From contig NZ_ML137196.1 in NCBI RefSeq assembly GCF_004011805.1, positions 124,001-188,000 on the forward strand: a DNA stretch of 64,000 bases, given 5' to 3'. Source of the stretch: Piscinibacter defluvii. GTDB lineage: Bacteria > Pseudomonadota > Gammaproteobacteria > Burkholderiales > Burkholderiaceae_C. Position 1 is the stretch's first letter, and every line of letters starts with the position of its first letter. The position numbers and the translations under genes were made by a program. The notes under the pieces are model-generated. The model ran no database searches. It was not told the DNA's origin and saw only the letters and a list, made by a program, of their open reading frames with translations. Of the stretch, positions 28,022 through 35,980 are shown piece by piece.

Positions 28022-29509
28022 TCAGCTCACCCAGTGGGTCCGAGGCTGCAGGTTGATGTGCGCGGTCTTCACCTCGGTGTACTCCTCGATGCCCGCGAGC
28101 CCGGCGTCACGGCCCAGGCCGGACTGCTTCATGCCGCCCAGCGGCGTCTCCGGCCCGTTGTCCAGCGTGGTGTTGACCCACACGCGGCCGGCCTGCACCT
28201 CGCGCATCGCGCGCAGCGCCCGCGTCAGGTCGCTCGTCCAGATCGAGGCGGAGAGGCCGAACTCGGTGTCGTTGGCGATCGCCACCGCCTCCTCGTCGCT
28301 GTCGAAGGGCAGCACCGCCAGCACCGGGCCGAAGATCTCCTCGCGCAGCAGCGGCGTGCCGGCGGGCACGTCGGTGAGCAGCGTGGGCGCGACGAAGAAG
28401 CCCTCGCGCGAGCCGGTGCGGCCGCCGCCGCAGACCAGGCGCGCGCCGGCCTTCACGCCGCCGTCGATGTACGAGAGCACCTTGTCCATGTGCGCGCCGT
28501 CGAACAGCGCGCCGACCTGGGTGCGCTCGTCCAGCGGGTCGCCGACGCGCACGCGCTGCAGCTTTTCCGCGAGCCTGGCCACGAAGGCGTCCATCACCGA
28601 TCGCTGCACCACGAGCCGGCTGCCGCCCACGCAGCATTGGCCGGCGTTGAAGGCCATGCCGAAGGCCACGCCGTCGGCGGCGTCGTCCAGGTTCGCGTCG
28701 GCGAACACGAGGTGCGGGTTCTTGCCGCCGAGTTCGAGCCCGAGCTTCTTGATGTTGCCGGCCGAGGCCGCGATTGCCTTGCGGCCGGTGGCGGTGGAAC
28801 CGGTGACCGACACCATGTCGACCCGGTCGCTGTCCAGCAGCACCTGGCCCACCACCGAACCGCGCCCGCTGACCACGTTGACCACGCCTTGCGGCAGCCC
28901 GGCCTCGTGCAGCAGTTCGGCCAGGCGCAGCGTGGTGCCGCTGGTCGCCTCGGCCGGCTTGACGACCGCGGTGCAGCCGGCCGCCAGGATGAACGGCAGC
29001 CGCTCGGCCAGGATGAAGAACGGGAAGTTCCACGGCGTGATCACGCCGATCACGCCGATCGGCTCGCGCAGCACCAGCGCCAGCACGCGCTCGCCGAGGT
29101 TGTTGAGCGTCTCGCCGGCCATCGAGCGCGCCGCGCCGGCGGCGAAGCGCCAGACGTCGACCGCGCCGCGGATCTCGCCGCGCGCCTGAGTGATCGGCTT
29201 GCCGGTCTCGAGGCATTCGATCAGGCCGAGCTCGTCGGCATGCCGCTCGATCAGGTCGGCCACCTTGAACAGGACCTTCGCGCGTTCTCCGGCCGACAGG
29301 CGCGGCCAGGGGCCGCGGTCGAAGGCCGCGCGTGCGGCGCCGATCGCGGCCTGCGCGTCCTCGGCGCTGCCCGACGGCCATTGCGCCACCGGCACGCCGT
29401 GGCCGGGGCTCGAGCGGGTCATCACCGCCGTGCCGCTGCCGTCGGTGAAGCGGCCGTCGATGTACATGCGGAAGCGGCGCGGCTCGCGGGGCAAGGTGGC
29501 GGCGGTCAT
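28022..29509 (-). CDS. NAD(P)-dependent aldehyde dehydrogenase
   Basis: 495 residues. The coenzyme glycine motif is SVTGSTATGRKA, the catalytic Glu is in LELGGKNPHLVF, and the nucleophilic cysteine in NAGQCCVGGSRLVV. The C-terminal KQSGLGRDAGLAGIEEYTEVK is typical of betaine-aldehyde-type ALDHs. It oxidises the aldehyde made by the GMC enzyme to a carboxylic acid. ATG at 29509; 18 bp separate it from the enoyl-CoA hydratase gene upstream in the operon. Confidence 0.94.
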   Translation of the reverse strand: MTAATLPREPRRFRMYIDGRFTDGSGTAVMTRSSPGHGVPVAQWPSGSAEDAQAAIGAARAAFDRGPWPRLSAGERAKVLFKVADLIERHADELGLIECLETGKPITQARGEIRGAVDVWRFAAGAARSMAGETLNNLGERVLALVLREPIGVIGVITPWNFPFFILAERLPFILAAGCTAVVKPAEATSGTTLRLAELLHEAGLPQGVVNVVSGRGSVVGQVLLDSDRVDMVSVTGSTATGRKAIAASAGNIKKLGLELGGKNPHLVFADANLDDAADGVAFGMAFNAGQCCVGGSRLVVQRSVMDAFVARLAEKLQRVRVGDPLDERTQVGALFDGAHMDKVLSYIDGGVKAGARLVCGGGRTGSREGFFVAPTLLTDVPAGTPLLREEIFGPVLAVLPFDSDEEAVAIANDTEFGLSASIWTSDLTRALRAMREVQAGRVWVNTTLDNGPETPLGGMKQSGLGRDAGLAGIEEYTEVKTAHINLQPRTHWVS

Positions 29510-29527
29510 GGTGTCTCCGAGAAGGGT

Positions 29528-30283
29528 TCAGAAGCGCGCCGGGCGCTTGTCGAAGAAGGCGCGCAGGCCGGTCTCGGCGTCGGCGCTGGCCTTGATCTCG
29601 CGCCCGGCCCGGGCGTGGAAGGATTCGGATTCGTGCTCGCCGACGATCGCCTGCTTGGCGAGCGCCGCCGCGCGCGGCGAGACCGCGCAGAGCTGCTCGA
29701 CCAGCGCCGCCAGCGCTGCGGCGAAACGCTCCGCCGGGTGCACCGCGTTGACCAGGCCCCACTGCAAGGCCGTGGCGGCGTCGAGCTCGCGCCCGGTCAG
29801 CACCGCCTCGAGGGCGCGCCCGCGGCCGGCGATCCGTGCCAGGCGCGGCCCGCCTTCCCAGCCGGGGATCGCGCCGATGCCGGTTTCGGGGAAGCGGAAA
29901 CGTGCCGGCTCGGACGCGAGGCGCAGGTCGGCGCACAAGGCCAGCTCCAGCCCGCCACCGAAGCACGCGCCCTCGATGGCCGCGACGGTCGGACAGCGCA
30001 GCTGCTCGAAGCGGCGGAAGATGCGGTTGCCCTGCGCGATCCAGTCGCGCCCGAACTCCTCCGGGCTGAGCGGCGCCCAGTCGCGCACGTCGGCGCCCGC
30101 CGAGAAGCTTCCGCCGGGCGTGCCGCGCAGCACCAGCACGCGGATGCCGCTGTCGGCCTGCACGCGCTCGACCAGCTCGTCGAGCTTGGCGAGCATCGCC
30201 CGGTCGATCGCATTCGCCTTGCCGGGGTGCTCGAGGGTGGCCTCGAGCACCTGGCCGCGCCGCGCGAGCTTGATCGTGCCCAT
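29528..30283 (-). CDS. Enoyl-CoA hydratase/isomerase family protein
   Basis: 251 residues. Crotonase landmarks: LEHPGKANAIDRAML, first oxyanion segment GGSFSAGADVRDW, second AAIEGACFGGGLELALCADL. The catalytic Glu region is in FPETGIGAIPGWEGG. It is distinct from liuC. Its place among alcohol and aldehyde dehydrogenases and upstream of an acyl-CoA dehydrogenase suggests hydration of an enoyl-CoA in the same pathway. ATG at 30283, 11 bp after DUF993. Confidence 0.9.
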   Translation of the reverse strand: MGTIKLARRGQVLEATLEHPGKANAIDRAMLAKLDELVERVQADSGIRVLVLRGTPGGSFSAGADVRDWAPLSPEEFGRDWIAQGNRIFRRFEQLRCPTVAAIEGACFGGGLELALCADLRLASEPARFRFPETGIGAIPGWEGGPRLARIAGRGRALEAVLTGRELDAATALQWGLVNAVHPAERFAAALAALVEQLCAVSPRAAALAKQAIVGEHESESFHARAGREIKASADAETGLRAFFDKRPARF

Positions 30284-30294
30284 GGGCGCTGGCC

Positions 30295-31458
30295 TCAGGC
30301 TTCGACGCCGTGGAGCTGCAGGAAACGCTTCATGCGCAGCGTGGCCAGCTCCGGGTCGCGCAGCAGGCCGGCCAGGTCGGCGAGGCGGAACACGTCGACG
30401 AAGTAGGGCAGCGCGCGCATCGCCTGGTGGCCGCCGAGCATCGTGAAGTGGCGCTGGTGGCCGTTCAGGTAGGCGAGGAACACCACGCCGGTCTTGTAGA
30501 AGCGCGTCGGCGCGCCGAAGATGCGGCGCGACAGCGGCACCGTGGGTGCCAGGATCTCGAGGAAACGCTCGCGGCGGCCTTGCGCCAGCTCGGCGAGCGC
30601 GGCCGAGGCCGCCGGCGCGATGGCGTCGAAGATGCCCAGCAGCGCATGCGAGAAGCCCTGGGCGTCACCCGCGATCAGCTCCGGGTAGTTGAAGTCGTCG
30701 CCGGTGTACATCTTCACGGCGGCCGGCAGGCGCTGGCGCATGTCGATCTCGCGATCCTTGTCGAGCAGCGAGATCTTGATGCCGTCGACCTTGCGGGTGG
30801 ATTCGGCGATCACCGCCAGCGCCACGTCGCGCGCGGCGTCGAGGTCGCTCGTGCCCCAGTAGCCGGCCAGCGCCGGGTCGAACATGTCGCCCAGCCAGTG
30901 CAGCACCACCGGCTGCTCGGCGCGGGCCAGGACGCGGCGGTAGACCGCGAGGTAGTCGTCCGGCGTGCGCGCGATGCGGGCGAGCGCGCGGCTGGCCATC
31001 ACGATCAGCCGGCCGCCCGCGGCCTGGATCGCGTCGACCTGCTCGAGGTAGGCGGCCACCACGTCGTCGAGCGTGGTCACCTCGGCCGGGTCGAGGTGGT
31101 CGGTGCCGCAGCCGTTGAACACCGGCACGCCGCTGCCGGCGAGCGCCTCGCGCGTGCGGCGGATCAGCTCGAGCGCCTGCGGCCAGGAGAGGCCCATGCC
31201 ACGCTGCGCCGTGTCCATCGCCTCGGCGATGCCCAGGCCCAGGTCGGCCAGGTAGCGCCGGTAGGCGAGCGTGCCGTCCCAGTCGATCGCCCCGCCGGCC
31301 GACGGGTCGCCGTCGGCAAACGGGTCGGCCACCACGTGCGCGGCCGAGAACACCACGCGGTTGAAGGGCACGGCCGGCCGCGCGGCGGGCCAGGGCGTGC
31401 CGACGAGCCGGTACGACGCGGTGCGTCCATCGGGGGTCGGCAGCAGCAGGCTCGGCAT
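30295..31458 (-). CDS. DUF993 family protein (dihydrodipicolinate synthase-like aldolase fold)
   Basis: 387 residues, full length for DUF993. Recognisable stretches are NRVVFSAAHVVADPFADGD, RGMGLSWPQALELI and VDGIKISLLDKDREIDMRQ, with the lysine in GIKISLLD at about the Schiff-base position of class I aldolases of this fold. No member has a reaction I can name with confidence. By fold it would cleave or form a C-C bond in a keto-acid-like intermediate. It opens the eight-gene operon. A weak copy of the TAACT-N4-AGTTA operator lies 29-42 bp upstream. Confidence 0.87.
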   Translation of the reverse strand: MPSLLLPTPDGRTASYRLVGTPWPAARPAVPFNRVVFSAAHVVADPFADGDPSAGGAIDWDGTLAYRRYLADLGLGIAEAMDTAQRGMGLSWPQALELIRRTREALAGSGVPVFNGCGTDHLDPAEVTTLDDVVAAYLEQVDAIQAAGGRLIVMASRALARIARTPDDYLAVYRRVLARAEQPVVLHWLGDMFDPALAGYWGTSDLDAARDVALAVIAESTRKVDGIKISLLDKDREIDMRQRLPAAVKMYTGDDFNYPELIAGDAQGFSHALLGIFDAIAPAASAALAELAQGRRERFLEILAPTVPLSRRIFGAPTRFYKTGVVFLAYLNGHQRHFTMLGGHQAMRALPYFVDVFRLADLAGLLRDPELATLRMKRFLQLHGVEA

Positions 31459-31486
31459 GGTGGGGCTCCGGAGAAGTGGAATGAAG

Positions 31487-31500
31487 TATATGAACAGTTA
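31487..31500. promoter_or_regulatory. Weak copy of the TAACT-N4-AGTTA operator
   Basis: The sequence TATAT-GAAC-AGTTA matches the two stronger sites (23141, 34383) at 8 of 10 half-site positions. It lies 29-42 bp upstream of the DUF993 ATG in a short AT-rich stretch inside the 108-bp gap after the isomerase gene. Position and composition support it; the imperfect left half makes it the least certain of the three. Confidence 0.4.
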
Positions 31501-31566
31501 CTTGATGCGCGAGGAGGTCAAACCCTAGCCCGTGTTGCGTCGCGAACGTCGTGTGCCCGGTGCCCG

Positions 31567-32412
31567 TCAGCAGCAGCGCTGCAGGCGCTCGGCGCAGGTC
31601 GCGAGCACCTCGTCGGGGTCGCGCTGCCACCAGTCGTCGCGCGAGAAGATCTCCACCTCCACCGGGCCGCTGAAGCCAGTGGCCTCGACCGCGGCGCGCA
31701 GGCCGCGCAGGTCGATCACGCCGTCGCCCATCATCCCGCGGTCGAGCAGCGGGTCGCGCGTTTCGCGCCGCCAGTCGCAGACGTGGAAGGCGGCGAGGTG
31801 CGGGCCGGCCCGGGCGATCGAGGTGTCGAGCGCCGGGTCCCACCAGACGTGGTAGGCATCCAGCGCGATGCCGATGCAACTCGGCCCGCCGTCGTCCAGC
31901 GCCTCGCACCAGTCGACCGCCTGCGCCAGCGTGCTGAGCAGGCTGCGGTCGGCCGCGTAGAACGGGTGCAGCGGCTCGAGCGCGAGCGTCACACCGCACG
32001 CGCGCAGCGTCGGCCGCAGCGCCGCGATGCCGTCGAGGATGGCCTGGCGGTCGCCGCGCAGGTCGGTGGAGTTCGGCGCGAGGCCGCCGACCACTGCCAC
32101 CAGCAGCGGCGCACCGAGCTCGGCCGCGACCTCGATCGCGCGGCGGTTGTCGTCGAGCGCGGCGCGCCGGCCGGCCGCGTCGTCGGCGCTGAAGTAGGTC
32201 GTGCGGCAGTAGCCGCCGAGCTTCAGTCCCGCGGCGCGGATCGCCGCGGCGGCGCGCTGCGGATGCGCCTCGTCGATCTCGCGCCGCCACGGCGTGACGA
32301 AGCCGAAGCCGGCCCGCGCCACGCGCTCGGCGATGCGCTCGATCGGCTCGCGGTGGCCGAGCGTCGCGGTGTTGATGCAGCACCGGTCGAGCCGGCCCGT
32401 CAGGGTGCGCAT
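31567..32412 (-). CDS. Sugar phosphate isomerase/epimerase family protein (xylose isomerase-like TIM barrel)
   Basis: 281 residues. Metal-ligand positions of the AP-endonuclease-2 / xylose-isomerase-like barrel are visible: Glu in TLALEPLHPF, Asp and His in IALDAYHVWWD, His in LAAFHVCDW, and the final Glu in GPVEVEIFS. Members are epimerases, isomerases or dehydratases of keto-sugars and related compounds. It lies 10 bp downstream of the SDR gene and is the last gene of the short operon beginning at 34335. It starts with CCINTATLGHREP after about 10 residues. Confidence 0.9.
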   Translation of the reverse strand: MRTLTGRLDRCCINTATLGHREPIERIAERVARAGFGFVTPWRREIDEAHPQRAAAAIRAAGLKLGGYCRTTYFSADDAAGRRAALDDNRRAIEVAAELGAPLLVAVVGGLAPNSTDLRGDRQAILDGIAALRPTLRACGVTLALEPLHPFYAADRSLLSTLAQAVDWCEALDDGGPSCIGIALDAYHVWWDPALDTSIARAGPHLAAFHVCDWRRETRDPLLDRGMMGDGVIDLRGLRAAVEATGFSGPVEVEIFSRDDWWQRDPDEVLATCAERLQRCC

Positions 32413-32422
32413 GGCCGGCCTC

Positions 32423-33205
32423 TCAGAAGCGCTGCATCAGCAGCCCGCCGTCGACGCGCACGTCCTGCGCCACGGTATAGGGCAGCAGGCCGGCGGCCAT
32501 GGTGCGCACGACCCGCGCCACGTCCTCCGGCTGGCCCCAGCGCGGGTCGAGCGTCATGCCCTGTGCGATCAGCGCGTCGTACTTGGGCTTGGAGGGTGCC
32601 GTCATCTCGGTCAGGATCAGGCCGGGTTGCACCTCGTACACGCCGATCCCGTGCTTCGCTAGGCGCATGGCGTACAGCCGCGCAGCCATCGACAGCGCGG
32701 TCTTGGACATGCAGTACTCGCCGCGTTCGACCGTGGCCGCCACCGCGTTCGACGAGGTGACGAACACGATGCTGCGGTGCCGGCCTTCCGGCGCCGGATC
32801 GCCGAGCATCGAGCGCGCCACCGCCTGCGTCAGGAAGAAGGTGCCGCGGGTGTTGATGTCGAAGCAGCGGTCGTAGCTGGCTTCGCTCACCTCGAGCAGG
32901 TCGCCACGCTGCAGCACCGAGACGCCGGCGTTGTTGACGAGGCAGGCGATCGGGCCGAGCGCCGCGCGCACCTGCGCGACGAGGGCCGCGTGGCGCGCCG
33001 TGTCGCCGATGTCGGCGTCGAGCGCGAGGCAGCGGCGGCCGAGGCGGTCGAGTTCGCCGGCCAGCGTGGCGAGCCGATCGGTGTCTCCCAGCGCCAGCGC
33101 GGCGATGTCGAAACCTTCGGCCGCCAGCGCCAGCGCGGTGGCGCGGCCGATGCCGCGCGAGGCGCCGGTGACGAGGGCGACGGGTGCGGTCGTGCCCATG
33201 CTCAT
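32423..33205 (-). CDS. Short-chain dehydrogenase/reductase (3-ketoacyl reductase-like)
   Basis: 260 residues. Cofactor motif VTGASRGIGRATAL, structural NNAG in CLVNNAGVSV, catalytic Ser in VFVTSSNA and Tyr/Lys in GEYCMSKTALS. It could oxidise a 3-hydroxyacyl-CoA after hydration, which would complete a beta-oxidation-like turn in this cluster, or act on a sugar alcohol. The ATG at 33205 overlaps the acyl-CoA dehydrogenase stop by 4 bp; a second in-frame ATG is at 33199. Confidence 0.92.
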   Translation of the reverse strand: MSMGTTAPVALVTGASRGIGRATALALAAEGFDIAALALGDTDRLATLAGELDRLGRRCLALDADIGDTARHAALVAQVRAALGPIACLVNNAGVSVLQRGDLLEVSEASYDRCFDINTRGTFFLTQAVARSMLGDPAPEGRHRSIVFVTSSNAVAATVERGEYCMSKTALSMAARLYAMRLAKHGIGVYEVQPGLILTEMTAPSKPKYDALIAQGMTLDPRWGQPEDVARVVRTMAAGLLPYTVAQDVRVDGGLLMQRF

Positions 33206-34335
33206 GCCGAGAGCAGCTTGCGCGCGATGATGACGCGCTGGATCTGGTTCGTGCCCTCGTAGATCTGCGTGATCTTCGCGTCGCGGTAGAGCCGCTCGAC
33301 CTCGTAGCCGCGGATGTAGCCGCTGCCGCCGAAGATCTGGATCGCATTGCCGGTGTGCAGCACGGCGGCGTCGCCGGCGAAGCACTTGGCCATCGAGGCG
33401 GCGGCGGTGGCGTCGAGCCTGGCGTCGATCTTGCCGGCCGCCGAGCGCACCAGCAGCCGCGCGGCCTCGGTGTCCTTGGCCATGTCGGCGAGCATGAACT
33501 GGATGGCCTGGAATTCGGCGATCGCCTGGCCGAACTGCCTGCGGATCCTGGCCTGCTCGAGCGAGGCCTCGAGCGCCGCCTGCAGGATGCCCACCGCCAG
33601 GGAGGCGATGCCCACGCGTCCCTTCTCGAGCACGCTCATCATCATGTGGAAGCCGCGGCCCTCGGTGCCGAGCAGCGCCTCGGGGCCGAGCTCGACGTTC
33701 TCGAAGTTCAGCTCGCCGACCTGCGAGGAGCGCTGGCCGAGCTTGTGCTCCTTGGGCCCGCGGGTCACGCCGGGCAGCGCGCAGTCCACCACGAAGATGC
33801 TCATGCCGCGCTTGCCGGCGGCCGGGTCGGTGCGCGCGAGCACGAAGCCCACGTCGGCCACCGGAGCGTTGTGGATCCACAGCTTGGCGCCGTTCAGGCG
33901 CCAGCCGCTGCCCTGCTTCACCGCGGTGGTCTTGATGCCGGAGACGTCCGATCCGGCGCCGGCCTCGGTGATGCAGTAGGCGGCGCGTTTCTCGGCGCGC
34001 ACGATCGGGCCGATCCAGCGGTCCTGCTGCGCCGGGCTGCCGTGCTGCACCAGCAGCGTCGTCACCAGTTCGACCAGGCCGCACTGGTCGGCGATCGATG
34101 CGTAGCCGCGGCTCAGCTCCTCCATCACGATGCTGTAGGCCAGGCAGTCCAGCCCCGCGCCGCCGAGCGCCTCCGGCACGGTGATGCCGAACAGGCCGTT
34201 CTCGCCCATCGCTCGGTAGATGTCGCCGGCGAAGACCTCCTCGCGGTCGAGCCGCTCGGCCTCGGGGCGGACCAGGTCGTCGGCAAAGCGGCGCGCCATG
34301 TCGGCGACCTGCCGGTGTTCGGTGGACAGCTCCAC
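33202..34335 (-). CDS. Acyl-CoA dehydrogenase (short-chain type)
   Basis: 377 residues. Domain order is standard. FAD-binding stretch AYCITEAGAGSDVSG, middle-domain KLWIHNAPVADVGFV, and catalytic glutamate in ITQIYEGTNQIQRVIIARKLL, the short/medium-chain arrangement. It introduces a 2,3 double bond into an acyl-CoA and reduces ETF. It heads an operon with the SDR and TIM-barrel genes, and faces a CoA transferase gene across 115 bp that carries the TAACT-N4-AGTTA operator. Confidence 0.94.
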   Translation of the reverse strand: MELSTEHRQVADMARRFADDLVRPEAERLDREEVFAGDIYRAMGENGLFGITVPEALGGAGLDCLAYSIVMEELSRGYASIADQCGLVELVTTLLVQHGSPAQQDRWIGPIVRAEKRAAYCITEAGAGSDVSGIKTTAVKQGSGWRLNGAKLWIHNAPVADVGFVLARTDPAAGKRGMSIFVVDCALPGVTRGPKEHKLGQRSSQVGELNFENVELGPEALLGTEGRGFHMMMSVLEKGRVGIASLAVGILQAALEASLEQARIRRQFGQAIAEFQAIQFMLADMAKDTEAARLLVRSAAGKIDARLDATAAASMAKCFAGDAAVLHTGNAIQIFGGSGYIRGYEVERLYRDAKITQIYEGTNQIQRVIIARKLLSA

Positions 34336-34382
34336 GTTTGTCTCCTTGGTGAACCGATCCGAGGGAGAACCCGAATCGTATG

Positions 34383-34396
34383 TAACTGGTTAGTTA
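34383..34396. promoter_or_regulatory. Palindromic operator TAACTGGTTAGTTA between acyl-CoA dehydrogenase and CoA transferase genes
   Basis: It matches the site at 23141-23154 in both five-base half-sites (TAACT, AGTTA) with the same 4-bp spacer length. It lies 48-61 bp from the acyl-CoA dehydrogenase ATG and 55-68 bp from the CoA transferase ATG, so one bound repressor could control both directions. A TATGAT sequence (34398-34403) adjoining it could be a plus-strand -10 element; no clear -35 is visible. Confidence 0.65.
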
Positions 34397-34450
34397 TTAT
34401 GATAGGACAAGGCCGGCGGGTTCGGCAAGGACTTTCGACAGAGGATCGCG

Positions 34451-35980
34451 ATGAGACAGGTTCGATGGATGGACGCCGACGCGATGGCGGCCCGGGTGTT
34501 CGATGGTGCGACGGTGGTGCTCAGCGGCTCGGGCGGCGGGCTGCAGGAGGCCGACCACGTCGCCGCGGCGATCGAGCGGCGCTTCCTGGCCACCGGCCAC
34601 CCGCGTGACCTGACGCTGGTGCACGGCCTGGGCATCGGCGACGGGGTGGAATCGGGCGTCAGCCGCTTCGCGCACGAGGGCATGGTCAAGCGCGTGATCG
34701 GCGGGCACTGGACCTGGTCCAGGCGCATGCAGGCGCTGGCGCGGCGCAACGCGATCGAGGCCTACACGCTGCCGGCCGGGCCGATCCAGACCCTGCTGCG
34801 CGAGGCCGGCGCCGGGCGGCACGGCCTCGTCACCCACATCGGGCTGCACACCTTCGCCGACCCGCGCCACGGCGGCGGCAAGTGCAACGAGCGCGCCACC
34901 GACGACCTGGTCGAGGTGATCACGCTCGGCGGCCGGGAACTGCTCTGGTACAAGCCGATCCAGGTCGACTTCGCGCTGATCCGCGGCACGGCCTGCGACC
35001 CGCTGGGCAACCTGACGAGCCGCGAGGAGCCGGCCGACATGGACGCCTTCGCCGCCGCGATGGCGGCGCACAACGGCGGCGGCGAGGTGTTCGCCCAGGT
35101 GCGCGACCGGCTCGACGCGCCGATCGTGCCGGCGCGCGACGTGTCGGTGCCCGGCGTGCTGGTGGACTTCGTCTGCCTGCACGAGGCGCAATGCCAGACC
35201 ACCGGCGCCGGCTACGACGCCAGCATCGCCGGGCGCGAGGCCGCACCGGCCGAGCGTGACGCGCCCGTGCTGCCCGAGGGCCTGCGCTACCTGATCGCAC
35301 GCCGCGCGGCGCAGGAGCTCGAGCCCGACCGGTGCGTCAACTTCGGCTTCGGCGTGCCGGACGGCATCCCGGCCGTGGCGCGCGCCGAAGGGCTCGAGAT
35401 CGGCTGGACGACGATCGAGCAGGGCCCGCACAACGGCGAGCTGCTCGGCGGCCACTTGTTCGGCGCCACGCGCTGGCCGAGCGCGATCGTCAAGTCCACC
35501 GAGCAGTTCGACTTCTTCAGCGGCGGCGGCGTGGACATCGCCTTCCTCGGCATGGGCGAGATGGACGCGCAGGGCAACGTCAACGTCTCCTGGCTGGGCG
35601 AGAACATCGTCGGGCCGGGCGGCTTCGTCGACATCACGCAGCGCGCCAAGAAGGTGGTGTTCTGCGGCGCCTTCGAGGCCAAGGGCCTGGAAGTGGCGCA
35701 ACGCGACGGCCGCGTGCAGATCGTGCGACCGGGCTCGGTGCCGAAGATCGTGCCGCAGGTGCGCCACATCACCTTCAGCGGCGAGCGCGCGCGCGCCGAG
35801 CGGCAGAAGGTGGTCTACGTCACCGAGCGCGCGGTGTTCGAGCTGCGCCCGGCCGGGCTGACGCTGATGGAGGTGGCCCCGGGCATCGACCCGCGGCGCG
35901 ACGTGCTGGAGCGCCTCGCCTTCCCGGTGGCCGTGGACGAGCGGCTGCAGGCGGCGTTGCGCCGAGCGCCTGAGTCATGA
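34451..35980 (+). CDS. Acyl-CoA:acetate/3-ketoacid CoA transferase (fused alpha-beta)
   Basis: 509 residues, the length of single-chain family I CoA transferases (YdiF/Pct type). The alpha half includes VIGGHWTWSRRMQALA and GHLTSRE-like text at LGNLTSREEPADMDAF. The beta half begins near residue 285 with RRAAQELEPDRCVNFGFGVPDGIP. The catalytic Glu is Glu323 in TTIEQGPHNGELLGG, which forms the glutamyl-CoA thioester. It activates a carboxylic acid with CoA from acetyl-CoA or a similar donor. Good AGAGGAT site before the ATG. Its 3' end overlaps trkH by 6 bp. Confidence 0.93.
   Translation: MRQVRWMDADAMAARVFDGATVVLSGSGGGLQEADHVAAAIERRFLATGHPRDLTLVHGLGIGDGVESGVSRFAHEGMVKRVIGGHWTWSRRMQALARRNAIEAYTLPAGPIQTLLREAGAGRHGLVTHIGLHTFADPRHGGGKCNERATDDLVEVITLGGRELLWYKPIQVDFALIRGTACDPLGNLTSREEPADMDAFAAAMAAHNGGGEVFAQVRDRLDAPIVPARDVSVPGVLVDFVCLHEAQCQTTGAGYDASIAGREAAPAERDAPVLPEGLRYLIARRAAQELEPDRCVNFGFGVPDGIPAVARAEGLEIGWTTIEQGPHNGELLGGHLFGATRWPSAIVKSTEQFDFFSGGGVDIAFLGMGEMDAQGNVNVSWLGENIVGPGGFVDITQRAKKVVFCGAFEAKGLEVAQRDGRVQIVRPGSVPKIVPQVRHITFSGERARAERQKVVYVTERAVFELRPAGLTLMEVAPGIDPRRDVLERLAFPVAVDERLQAALRRAPES

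Noticed and set aside
34398-34403. Definite promoter for the CoA transferase gene (TATGAT)
   Set aside because: The -10-like element has no convincing -35 at 16-18 bp; kept only as part of the operator description.
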